From NCBI RefSeq assembly GCF_036884655.1, contig NC_088338.1:782001-846000 (forward strand): 64,000 nucleotides of DNA, given 5' to 3'. A program made the translations under genes and the position numbers. Position 1 is the stretch's first letter. Every line of letters starts with the position of its first letter. Below are positions 52,914-64,000 of this stretch, in pieces. The notes beneath the pieces were generated by a model. That model was not told the origin of the DNA. It was given only the letters and a program-made list of their open reading frames with translations, and made no database searches. Origin of the DNA: Musa acuminata AAA Group (taxonomy: Eukaryota > Streptophyta > Magnoliopsida > Zingiberales > Musaceae).

Positions 52914-53496
52914 GTTTACTGCCCCACATTTGCACCCGGCTCACCTGCACGATTGTGATTGGCTTTATCTGACATGTCCTACTAAAGTAAAGAGAAAGTG
53001 GGTGTTTGATGGCGTACACGTAAAGGGTCGCGGGTCTTGCGATTGGTGTGTCGTGACGCGCGCTTATCACGAGCCGGTCAATCGGAAATAGCCAACACAT
53101 AATTGGCATTGTGGCTGAACCAGACCCGAACCCTGTTCTCCTACAATGAATCAGTTCCGTGGCATTGTGTTAATAAATGTGTGACTCATCTTTATTTTTT
53201 AGATAATTATGTTATAAATAATGAATCAATTATTTTTATTTTAGATAATTAAAAAATAAATCTAATTAGGGTGAATTCACGTGAGAATCATTAAAAAATA
53301 AGTATATATTTATTTATTTTTATGGACTTGGAGAGGAAGAAGCAATGTAAGAAGAACCGATCATATTCAATGCACATATTAAATCCATAAAACTCGAACT
53401 AATGAATGGGACTGATCCAATTGAAGCAAGCCGGTGACCGCGTGGGTCGTTGGGTTGCGTCTCGAATACCAGCGGCCTGGGTTCTGCGTTCGAGCA
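52914..53496. other. Shared intergenic promoter region of the divergent C2 and WD40 genes
   Basis: About 600 bp between the divergent genes. The C2 side has no clear TATA box (a CCAATCA-type CAAT word lies near 52957-52963 on the minus strand); the middle is AT-rich; the WD40 side has a TATA box at 53497. No other gene is seen. Confidence 0.5.
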
Positions 53497-53504
53497 TATA
53501 TAAA
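53497..53504 (+). promoter_or_regulatory. TATA box of the WD40 (AMBRA1-like) gene
   Basis: TATATAAA followed by GCCCTAAATT about 15 bp later, resembling a telo-box-like AACCCTAA variant. It would place the start of transcription near 53,527, giving a non-coding first exon to 53737 (GAG|GTACAA donor) and a leader intron to 54295. Confidence 0.6.
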
Positions 53505-54302
53505 TGAGCGTTCGAAGCCCTAAATTGCCCGTGTCTTCCCTCTCGCGCTCGCGGCCTTCGTACGGTTCCGGTGTCGTCGGTATTCTTCCCTCCTCCCCTC
53601 GTCCTTCGGATCCTTTCCACCGGCGATTCCCCTCGGTGTCACGATCCCTCCTAGCTGAGGCATTTGCCTTGAATTCTCTCTCGTTTCGGAGATCTCGCCT
53701 ATACCTTGATCCACGGGCTTCCCCACCCGAGTCCGAGGTACAATCACCCTCTCTCTCGCGCTCTTGTTTGATCGGAGTTGGTGTTTTGATCTGGTTTTGG
53801 TGTTGTTAGATGCTTTTTGTTTATTGGGCGGATACTTTATCTCGAAGCAATCCTCTCTGGAGTCGTTCCTCGAAGATTTTCGTTAGTTTAGAGTTCTGTT
53901 TTTTGCGAATGCTTTCGTCTTAGCATTTAAGCCTCGTTCATGGTTATTGGAAGAAAAGCGCCTATCTTTTTGTTATTTTTCATGATATTAAGGGGAAAAT
54001 TGTGGATTTTTGTGATATGACACGATGTAACTGACCCAATCAAACGGCGTAAACTGCTTTAACTAGTCCGATCGTGTTGGACAAGTGCAACATGGAACAC
54101 TTCAGTTCGGTTTTTCTTTCTTTTTCATGAGGACTTCAACTTCTTTTATCTTGTTATGCTTTTAATGTCACATAGTAATATCATAGACTCAAAACACTCT
54201 GGATTTCTATATAACACCTCTCTCTCCTTTTTTATTGTGTATCTAGTTTGAATTTTTATAATTTGAATAGTTGATTTGATTTTGTCTACTTTCAGGAGTA
54301 AC

Positions 54303-54341
54303 ATGTTTAGAGAACGAAATGTCTCAATCCTGGGCAGATAA
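54303..54341 (+). promoter_or_regulatory. Upstream ORF overlapping the WD40 gene start codon
   Basis: An ATG at 54303 opens a 12-residue frame ending TAA at 54339-54341. The main ATG at 54319 lies inside it in another frame. Ribosomes using the first ATG would pass the main start, so the uORF could lower translation. Confidence 0.6.
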
Positions 54342-57300
54342 TGTCAAGTCTTCATCTGGATCCACTTCGCAGTCCAGTCCCCACCTTGTGTTTCCACATG
54401 TTTCGCATACCAATTTGAAGCACAGGTGGAAATATATTATAGTATAATTATTTGAGTAGTTCTTAGTTATATTGCTTTTGTTTTTTTAAATTTCTTTCTT
54501 CAAAAGTATGCTATTGATGTGCTACATAGTTCTCTAATAATTCTTATCTTGTTCATATGGTGCCTTCATAGAGACACTTGCTCTATGGATATTAAAAGTA
54601 ATAAAAGATAGCATATGAAGATGTCCAAGCAAAGCAGGGTTTATGTTAGACGTACCATGGATTTTAATAGGGAGAGAGCGATGTTGCCGTGGTCCTCTAA
54701 TAATAGCCTTATTGGTAGTTATATCTGCTTGTGTCAACCTCCAAATAAGTCCTTGTTGTTTGCGCTCAAAGACAATAGGCCTTTAGCAATCAAGTATCAG
54801 AAGGACCCTTTTGGATGGTAGAAAGGTGTGGAAGAGTAGAGGTTAGAGGTTTGGGATAATGATGTCTAGAGGTAATTAAGAAATAGAAGGCTTGGGGATT
54901 GAACATGAACAATGTGACTGTGAAATGGTGGATCATGGATTGGGCCTGGACTGTAAATGGAGATATTAAATAGCTGGTGGTTTAAGATACTAAGGTGGAT
55001 AAAAGGGATAAGGAAAAGAGGTGACAGAGAGGTTGATGCCTTCAACACACTCTGATTCATCATATTGGTTTTGAGTGGGAATGGGTAGCCACTCCTCATA
55101 GAAATACAATTTCTTGACTTGTTCCTCAGTGCTAGTGTTTATTACCCTCATTGCTTCTTGCATTTATATAATTAGAATGGGAGAAAAATAAAATGGAAAA
55201 ATAATGTAGAACAAGATGTAAAATCTTAAACATATGCTTTGATCAATCTATTATGCCTAACAAGGATAAAAAATTGGGATCCATATTGGCCTTTTATTTG
55301 GTCTTTTATTGTCTGTCAATACAGATTTTGAGCTACTCTCAATGTTGCTTTTATTGTCTTATTTTGATGCATCATAGCAGCTATCTTCATATGATGTTTC
55401 AGAGATAGAAATAACGATGCACTCGTGTATTAATTTCGATTCATATATGTGTTAGATATGAATCTGAATTTTCAGAAATACTAATCCAGTCCTTTTAGAT
55501 CCAAACCAATCGACCATTCACATTTGAATTTCTCTGTTTTAGAAATGTTTTTCAGTTGTTAGCATGGAGGGAGATGTCTCCTCGGTCTAAGCATAAGAAA
55601 CAGCTTTGGAAAGAAGGCTCAAACTGGAGTGCTGATTATGTTGCACTAAGATGTGAAAAATTGGATGCTAGAAATGCTTTGGCTTCTTGGTAACGTAGCT
55701 TCTGTATGCTATATTTCATTAATGGCTTGTTATTTTTGAAAATTTTCATATAATGCCATATTTTTAGGCATCGTATGGAGTAATTTATTGTTCTAAATTT
55801 GTAGTTGATGATTCTAAGTACACATGAGTATGAGAAGGTATATGTTGATCTATTGGCATTTGGCTTTCTCAGGGTAGAAGCAGAGTCTTTGCGTCATTTA
55901 TCTGCTAAATATTCTCCTCTTGTGCCTCCTCCAAGGTCCACAATTGCAGCAGCATTTAGTTCTGATGGAAATACAATTGCTTCCACACAGTAAGTTCATT
56001 CCCCTGCTTCAGCTGTACTACATACATAGTCAGTCATAACTAACTGAATATGTTTGCAGTGGTGACCACACTGTCAAGATAATTGACTGCCAAACAGGGA
56101 ACTGTTTAAAGGTGTTAAGTGGTCATCGACGGACACCTTGGGTGGTATGTGCACATATTGTTTGTATGTTTTTTCTCTTTATGTTTGTGCATTACTATAA
56201 TGAACTGACGTGGGTGGAGCTTGCTTGCATTTTACAATATTCTTGAGTAAAAAAAAAGTTTGCCACTGTGAATATCTGGTCCATTTTTTGGTTCACTTGC
56301 GCTTCACTTCTACTTTCACTGCCACTTCCTTTCTAACAACTCCAGTATGTCAGCCTTCCTAGGACTGGTCTGTTTTGTTGATTCCTTTAACATTGAAATT
56401 TTCTTGTTCTGTTCGTTAAAATTTGTTTTGCATCATGATCCCTGTTTTACATTCTTATTACTTTCTCTTGCTGGAAGGGATTTGCTTATTGGTTTTTAAG
56501 TTGCAAGATACAGATACTAGATTTACAAGCTGATGGTATAATCTGTCATTTGTTTCCCATGGTTACCATTATGATCTTCACTGTTCTAGTCTGAGTTCTT
56601 GAAAAACTCTAGTTTTGTGTGTATGTTTTCTTCAAGATTATTGTATTAAACTCTTTTCACTGTCTAATGTCTCATCCAGGTTAGGTTCCATCCATTACAC
56701 CCAGAAAAACTTGCAAGCGGTAGTTTGGATCATGAAGTTCGATTATGGGACACAGAGACAGCAGATTGTATAGGGTCACATGATTTTTGTATTACCCTTT
56801 AACACGTTTTTGAAAACTTCTTTTTAATACAAGTCTGACATCTGGTTACCGTTTTTGATTGCTCGATAATCTACCTTCGTCGGATTCAAACATTTGTATT
56901 TTCTTTTTTATTTGCAGATCGTCCTATCGCCTCTATTGCTTTTCATGCCCAAGGAGAACTTCTTGCTGTAGCTTCTGGCCATAAGGTGAGTTGTTTTTGG
57001 ATGACATGAGAAGAAATTGAGTTCACTAATAGAAAATCTTCCCATTGTCTGTCAGTGACCGATTTTCTTTTTATTTTGGTGTGTTGAAACTCCATGTGAT
57101 ATACATTTGGCAGCTGTACATATGGAACTACAACAAGAGAGAAGAGGCTTCTTCTCCTACTGTTGTTCTAAAGACTCGGCGCTCCTTAAGGGCTGTACAT
57201 TTTCATCCTCATGGTGCTCCATTTCTGTTAACAGCTGAGGTTGATTTATCTTTTTGGATTCATTGTTGGACTGATGTTTTTAGATGTTTACATTGTACCA

Positions 57301-60300
57301 ACTGTAATAGTTCCTTGCTTTACAGGTTAATGATCTAGATTCTCCAGATTCACCTTTGACTCTTGCAACATCATCGAGTTATTTACACTATCCTCCGCCT
57401 ACAGTTCTTTTTGCTAATTTAAATTCTGATCTCCGTCAGCATCAGATGGATAAGTTGCCCCTTATACCTTCTCCTTACTTCTTTTGGCCAACATTTGTAA
57501 ATGATGATGGAAGGAGGACTTTGCAGCATGCTGGTGGGACAAGCAGCTCAGCCAGTGGACAGCCAAAAGCAGACTCTTCTATGTTGTCTAGTCAGAGACA
57601 AATACCAGATGCTGCCAACCAGTATGATAATTTGGTGGCCCCCATGGATATATCTCCTGGAGAACCATCTGACATGAATTTTATGACCGATAATAGAGTT
57701 TCTACGATGACTGGAATAGATAAGGCATCAGAAAGTGCGGAAACCAATGAAGGACAATCTACACCAGAGTTTCAGGCAAGAAGCTCTACTGGGATTTCTG
57801 AGAGGTTGGATGCTTCTGGTAATGTGTCATTGACTACGTCTGCTCAGATTCATGAGAGGTCAGATGCTTCTGGTAATGTCTCATCGACTACACCTCAGGA
57901 AAGTGGAATGGTTGAAAGAGAACCGATTGGGTTAGGTATAGCTGTTCCACCTATTATTTCCACAAGCGTCTCCAGCGATGGTAATCCCATATTAATCCCT
58001 TTCCATGATCCTCCATGCTGGGAGCTGCCTCACCTGCAGGGCTGGTTAATGGGTCAAACTCATTCCAGCTTGCACACAAGATCTGTTAATGGTGGCTTAG
58101 AAGGAAATTCAGGCATGATTCGTCAAATAGGATCCAATTCCTTGACCTCTGAATTACAATATAGCCATAATGCAGAACGTTTAGTGGCTTCCTCGATGGC
58201 AAACCTAGTTGGCCATTCTAGGGTGACTGCAAGATCTGGTTCTCGTCATCGTTCAAATTCACGTTTACTGGCTTCGACAGGTGTCAGCCAAGTTTCTTTG
58301 TCTCATAATTCCCAGACCGATGATGCTGAGCCTCGTCGTGGTCCAAGTGGTATTGGATCTGAGGTTCCAACATCATTGGCTGCAGCAGCAGCTGTTGAAT
58401 TACCTTGTACTGTGAAACTAAGGATATGGCCGTATGATATACAAGATCCATGTGCTCCTTTGGAACTAGAGACATGCCGTTTAACTATACCTCATGCAGT
58501 TCTTTGCAGGTGCACTTGCTCTCCATGATAGAAAAAAATTACTTTTCTTTTAGGGACTCTTATTTGCAACAATTATAATGTTAGAGTGCTGCATGATATT
58601 CGTATCATAATATAATGGCAGAACACATTATATTAGAATGTGCTACTCTTGGTTATTGATGGCATCTATGTAAAATACTTACATGTGAATAATTGTGACA
58701 GTGAAATGGGCACTCATTTTTCTCCTTGTGGGCGATTTTTGGTTGCTTGTGTTGCATGCTTGCTTCCTCACGTGGAAGGTGATCCTGGAACACAGTCACA
58801 AATGCAACATGATGCTTCAGGGGCTGCAACATCACCAACGCAACACCCAATTTCGGCTCAGCAAGTTATGTATGAGCTTCGCATCTACTCTCTTGAAGAA
58901 GCAACGTATGACATAAAACCTTTCTTGTAATTTTAGTGGTAAAACTGTCTTTTTACATATTGATTTTCTTCAATATTTTTCGTGATCTGTAGCTTTGGTA
59001 TGGTGCTTTCTTCAAGAGCAATAAGAGCTGCACACTGCCTAACTTCTATTCAGGTTGGCACACTTCATTATTGAATTAATTAATTATATGTATAAATGAT
59101 TATTAGTTTTAGGTTTTTTTATAAACAAACCGCCTTGACTTCCTCTCAACCATAGTTTTTCATATATAAAATTGTTCCTAGATGAAGTTGTTTCTCTTTG
59201 GTGTCCCTATTTATGATGCTTGTACAAGTACTTTTATCTAATGTGATGGACTCTTGAGGAGTTGTAGATGAAGCTACAACATATATTGTAGAATGCTCAG
59301 GGTGCAAGGAATGGCATGAGAACAAGAAACGACTACCTGGATCAGTTCTTATGAAATTATTACTTCAAAATAATATATCTATATTCTGATGTTGCAACAC
59401 ATTTTGATTGTGAAGAATAATCTGTTGCTTTTGCCTAGTCCATTGTGTACAAGTTTTTTTTTTTTTTCACTTTGGTAATTTCTCTATGCTGTACCATAGA
59501 GAAATCAACAAGCTGAGGGACAGGCTATCCTGGAGGCTTTACAAAGAGCAAGAAGCAAAGGATGGAGGAAGATTTTAATTCACTCTGATTCCCTTGAATG
59601 GACCAAGTATATATCTGGCTCTACTCAGATACCCTGACACTCGAGGGCTTTACTCAAAGTTATTTTGGGCATTGCCTCAGGTTAATGTAATTGGATTTCA
59701 ACATGTAAGCAGAGAAAGCAGAGAGAATAATTGCTCTGCGCATAAAACTAGCTAAGTTGGGGTGAATTTCAAGGGCTGTATCCATCTGGGGAAACAATTT
59801 TGACTGGGCACTTCTGCCTTTTCCTATGTTACAGTCTCATGATATCTAATGAATAGTTTTATGTTTTCAAAAAAAAATAAATAAATCACATGAATTATAT
59901 ATAGGATAGTGTGTGTATTTGTCAATTTGTTTTTGCAAATTTATCTCCACCCGATCTTCTTCATCTTGACTAAAAGGATTGAGTTGGTTTAGGTTAGGAC
60001 TGAGTACTATATGTTTGGCATGTCTTTTAAGTCATGAATTCAAAAATTAAGCTGATATGGCCTAGATTGATTGATAGGGATTAGAATCAAAGGCACAATT
60101 GAAACCTTGAGAAGTTAGGTTCTTTAGATATAGCATCCTTCAATTGGCTGGGATCAATCAGTTCTGAAAAGAAATTGGCCCACAAGGACCATCATTAATA
60201 TATCTTGGTATTTTGATGGGTCATGGTCCAGCTTATTGCTGATTAAGAAATAGGAGAAAAATAAGGGAGAAATAAAAAAAATCAACTGCTTGATAGATTT

Positions 60301-63300
60301 CTTCTCAGTTTCTTAGTAAATGCTATGGTGGTTGCACCACCATAAGAAATTGAACCACTGTAAAGGAAGTAGCTACTTTCCTTTATTTCTTGGGTCATTA
60401 AACATTAGAATTCCTTTGTATTGTTGTGGTGGTCCATGCTGACCAGTATGGTCGATATTGGAATCAATGCTAATGGCCACTGTTGACTATTAGACACTAG
60501 CAATAATACTACTATATTACTCTTGTGTGCAATAAGATCTTTCTGATTCAGCAATTTGAGACTAGTTGTTAATGTCACTCAGCAGCAATGATTATAAGGA
60601 ACTCTTGTCACACTTTGATTCTCAGCTAATCTTCCACTCATCTACTCAGGATCAACTGCCTCTGTTGTCCATGTGTCGCCTTTCTGAATTAGCCACCATC
60701 ATCACTGCTGTCAACATCATAATCATGATTCTAGATTTTTTGAAAACTATTATTAGAAAGGAAGAAAATTTGTCATTATTTCACTTATCAATGATATCTT
60801 ATGGGTATTTGATTGTAATAAGCTATGTGGCCTTACTGCACTTTTGAATGACTGGAACCGACTTTTTGTGACATGAGCTATGGTGCGCTAATTTCTGTGC
60901 CACGACCTCCTAAAATAAGATCAGGTCTGTGAGCAAAGTTTTAATACTGGTTGGAGCGGTGTGTATTGATAGGTATTTACCAAATGGACCATGTACTAAT
61001 ATCTAAAAATGTAGCTCGATATTAGAAACATTCATTTTCTAGTTTTTGTTATTTTATTCAATGATTCCGGCTAATGTAGTGTGCCTGATAGGTTACTGAA
61101 ACTGGTTTTTAATCAGTTGTAAATCCTTGTTCATTAGTATCCAACTATGGATCTGACCATGATCTCTTTAGATTCAGCCAGATTAAGGCTAAATCTGCAT
61201 GAGTCCAGCTTCAATCCATATAGATCGAAGCTTGATGTGTTCCCTTCTATGATATTCTTGATATGTCATTAGTTTGCTTCTTTGCACAAAATCTTCAATT
61301 AAGATGATTATTTTTTCTTCCATGTCCATTTATCTTCTTCTGCTATGCAATTACTTCATTTTCAAACAACCCAAGTTAAGAAATTAAAAAATAAAAAATG
61401 TCTTCGGCATCACATCTATTTATATGAAATTGTTTTGCCAAGACATAAATCTGCAACTCTCATATCCAGATGGAGTTTGATTGATTGAATCTTGGATTTA
61501 TGAAGCTGAATTATCCAACCAATGGTTCTTAGTTCTAGTATACCAGGTGAGCTTTCGTCCCAGTTCAGATTGGGATCTCATCCGAAGCCCATGTTGCAAG
61601 AAGAAAATTGCTAGTATTTTATTGAGCTAAGCTTTTCTTTCAATAATAGAAGAAGTTTCTTGGTTGTTTTGACAAATGATTTGGTATTGCATACTAAGCC
61701 ACTAACAAAGTTAATATATTGTAATGAAATTGTAGTCACTGGAAAATCTAAATTTGATGTGGTACATTAACATGATGATGTTTACTGTTGTTTAGTAATC
61801 TTCCTATGAGTCTTAAAGTCTATATTTTTGTAGTACTTGTGCATCCAACATGGGTCTTTTTTCTCTTTGTAGTTCTCACCTACTTCAGAACATATACTAT
61901 TAGCATATGGTCGGCGTCATAATTCACTTCTTAGGAGCATTGTTGCGGATGGGGAGACTGCAATACCTATCTATACAATCTTAGAGGTATGTGTTATTTA
62001 GCTACTCTATTTTTAAGGCATCTGTTTTTTCTGTTCCTGCTGCTAGTTTAAACAAAGGTCTCCGATTGCATAAGTTGGTTTTAGTATTAAGGCTCTGATT
62101 TTCTGTTAGTTCTGCTAGTTCAAACAAAGGTCTTGTATTATGCTATTTTTATTGCATCTTTTGGTTATATCTCAAAACTTCAAAAAAATGGGACTTAACC
62201 TCATGTCATGAACTATTGACCAGCATTTTAAGTTTCTTTTATTTAGTTAGAACCCTTTAGTAGGAACTTCAATTTGCTTTAGGTCTTAGCTGGAGTTTGA
62301 AATGCTACATGTACGAATTTTCCATGGCAAAACACAGTGATCTTTGATGATGACTTATGAAAAAAAAAAAGTTCTCTTGCAACCAAATTGCAGATGACCT
62401 GAAATCATTACAACCTAGGATAATTATAACTTATTGTATGATATTCCAAATATTCTTGAATGTGTATAGAATAAAGAATGATCTTATCATGATGACAGAA
62501 CAAAAGAAAAAGTTCTCAAGATTCATAACCATTAGAAAGTGAAGTGAATTACAAAGCAAATTCACCAAAGAGGAATGCCTCAAGGGCCAATCTACAAATA
62601 AGACTAAGCTACTGAAAAGATTCTTATTGTGGGATCAGTGAGAGACATTCAATTGTGATAAAGGTGGCTACTTATCTAGTGTTGAGGCACCCATCTAACA
62701 GTTATCATGATACTGTTTCTTAGTTATGCTTTACTGCTTGGAGCAGACTAATAGTAATTTAAAAGTCATGTTATATTTTGTTGATTAAACTGAAAAGTAT
62801 ATTAGTTAGGTTATCATGCTTGAAAGCATAGAGGTCTCATGTGTGCCTCTAAGTGGAAAGCATAATTAAATGTCTGTTGTTAATTGGAGGACTTATAAAG
62901 GTTCTTTAGGAGTTTGTTTAATAAAATGTCTACTATATATGGTAAACATACATTCCTGTAATTTATCAAATTTCTTGCCAGTTTAATTTTGAGATCAAAA
63001 TAAATGCTTTTGGTCTACTCTTGTGCACCATGATATCGTATGATTCATTTGCACAATAAACTGTAGCTTGTGAAGAAATATAAGGATAGCATATTGATTT
63101 GTCCACTACCTTATAAGATGCTCAGTTTAGTAATGTACCTTCTTCATTCTAGCATTATCTTTTGTTGAAGAACATTGTTGGCCTAATGCTCAACTTGTTC
63201 TAGTCACTTATTAACTTTCCATCTAATATTTAATCACTGATAACCTCCATAATGATTGATTTCTATACTAAAGCTGTCAAATATGATTTATGATAAGATA

Positions 63301-64000
63301 TCTGTCTTCTGTAATATTTTCAAAGGTAAGCTGTCAATGAAACGTTATCTGTTATTTATCATCTCACAGAAAAAAGAAAACTTCATCTGAAATAACAGGG
63401 TCTGGTGGACTAAAGGTTTTAACGAACCATGTTGCCTATAAGTATAAACTTTCCTTCAAAATGGGAACAATAGAAGCAGTCTTGGTTTTAATAAAGATCT
63501 ACTGGCTGCATTTGCGTGTTGGCATTGTTGTCCTTAAATGAGTGTTGCTTAACTTCTGTTTTCTGAGCATGTGAAGGCCCTAAGATGGCAAGTAAGGCAC
63601 ATTTTCTTGCTTCACTGTTCCTTGCAGTGTTTGTCATCTGCTAGCTGGTATCTTCTTTTGATATGTTCCAACCAGTTAGTACCTTCACCTTTTAAAAATA
63701 TTTCTCTGTTGCTGGTCTTCTCCCAGGTCTATCGAGTTTCAGATATGGAGCTTGTGAGAGTTCTTCCTAGCATGGAGGACGAGGTGAATGTTGCATGCTT
63801 TCATCCATCTGTTGGTGGTGGTCTAGTTTATGGAACTAAGGTGAAATGTAATTTTTTAGGAGCATTCTTGAGGAACTTATACTGCCAGTTTGAGCTCTAC
63901 ATAATGTTTTGATGGCAAAAATACAGGAAGGCAAACTTAGAATTCTCCAATATGATGGTTCAGATGGCACAAGTTGCATGGGACCAAATACTTTTATCGA
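54319..64000 (+). CDS. WD40-repeat protein, plant AMBRA1-like (putative DDB1-CUL4 receptor), 3' end beyond window
   Basis: Exons visible: 54319-54425, 55543-55689, 55873-55989, 56060-56144, 56680-56788, 56918-56985, 57114-57239, 57326-58509, 58702-58905, 58993-59053, 61873-61986, 63727-63840, 63927-64000 (cut). All phases agree, giving the first 836 codons. The N-terminus reads MSQSWADNVKSSS, then RNVFQLLAWREMSPRSKHK. A WD40 block follows: AFSSDGNTIASTHGDHTVKI, GHRRTPWVVRFHP, LASGSLDHEVRLWDTET, IASIAFHAQGELLAVASGHK and LYIWN. The 1184-nt exon encodes a Ser/Thr-rich disordered linker. Further WD-like blades resume with FSPCGRFLVACVA, FSPTSEHILLAYGRRH and VNVACFHPSVGGGLVYGT. Split WD40 blades around a long linker are the layout of AMBRA1, a CUL4-DDB1 adaptor in autophagy; the plant role is inferred. 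The acceptor of the second coding exon was chosen at 55543 because the nearer AG (55554) gives a stop. Confidence 0.88.
59500..59885 (+). mobile_element. 5'-truncated LINE 3' end (RNase H domain plus A-rich tail) in a WD40-gene intron
   Basis: Translation reads QAEGQAILEALQRARSKGW, RKILIHSDSLEWTKYISGS and, after stops and a frame change, GFQHVSRES...CSAHK, the RNase H pattern found at the 3' end of plant LINE ORF2 (the E and DS catalytic positions are visible). It ends in AAAAAAAAATAAATAAAT near 59868-59885, a typical LINE tail. It lies on the sense strand inside the 2.8-kb intron 59054-61872. Target duplications were not found. Confidence 0.7.

Overview
This is a plant nuclear genomic window, most likely from a monocot (commelinid or Zingiberales/banana-like). 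The evidence is intron-rich genes with GT-AG introns, AT-rich spacers with long microsatellites, two strongly GC-rich genes of the kind common in monocots, and decayed LTR retrotransposons. The genus is an inference. No bacterial-type operon, CRISPR or phage signal was seen.

Layout of genes: (1) 11-14929 +, cytosolic glutathione reductase, 16 exons and complete; (2) 21454-22815 -, single-exon 3-ketoacyl-CoA synthase; (3) 28001-31503 +, UNC-13/MUN-domain (DUF810) trafficking protein, 5 exons; (4) 34535-37308 -, two-RRM glycine-rich hnRNP-like protein, 2 exons; (5) 39642-40807 -, HAD class-B acid phosphatase/VSP-like protein, 3 exons, with altered catalytic motifs; (6) 49107-51663 +, ribosomal protein L23 (uL14), 4 exons; (7) 51930 to about 52781 -, C2-domain protein; (8) about 53527 to beyond 64000 +, WD40 protein of the plant AMBRA1-like type, cut by the window end. 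The genes are unrelated housekeeping and specialised genes, as expected in a plant chromosome, and form no joint pathway. RPL23 and the C2 gene converge with 266 bp between their stop codons. The C2 and WD40 genes diverge from a shared promoter region of several hundred bp.

Mobile and repeat content: two small hAT-type MITEs with 8-bp target duplications (2825-3023 and 4258-4399) and decayed relatives; a deleted Gypsy element with its protease and 3' LTR start (about 16905-18000); a clean solo LTR with 5-bp target duplication ACTAG (25436-25961); a decayed Copia element (42628 to about 47913) whose pre-integrase/integrase segment is duplicated in tandem and which is split by a roughly 0.6 kb GC-rich insertion; and a 5'-truncated LINE with an A-rich tail in an intron of the WD40 gene. 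Long (AT)n, (CTT)n, (GA)n and (CT)n microsatellites occur.

Most notable observations: the two structured, diverged repeats inside RPL23 intron 2 with compensating stem changes (possible intronic snoRNA or other structured RNA); the acid phosphatase whose motif I and motif IV aspartates are replaced; the glutathione reductase whose usual C-terminal peroxisomal tripeptide lies behind a TAG stop; and an upstream ORF overlapping the WD40 start codon. All calls come from reading the sequence; no database search was run.
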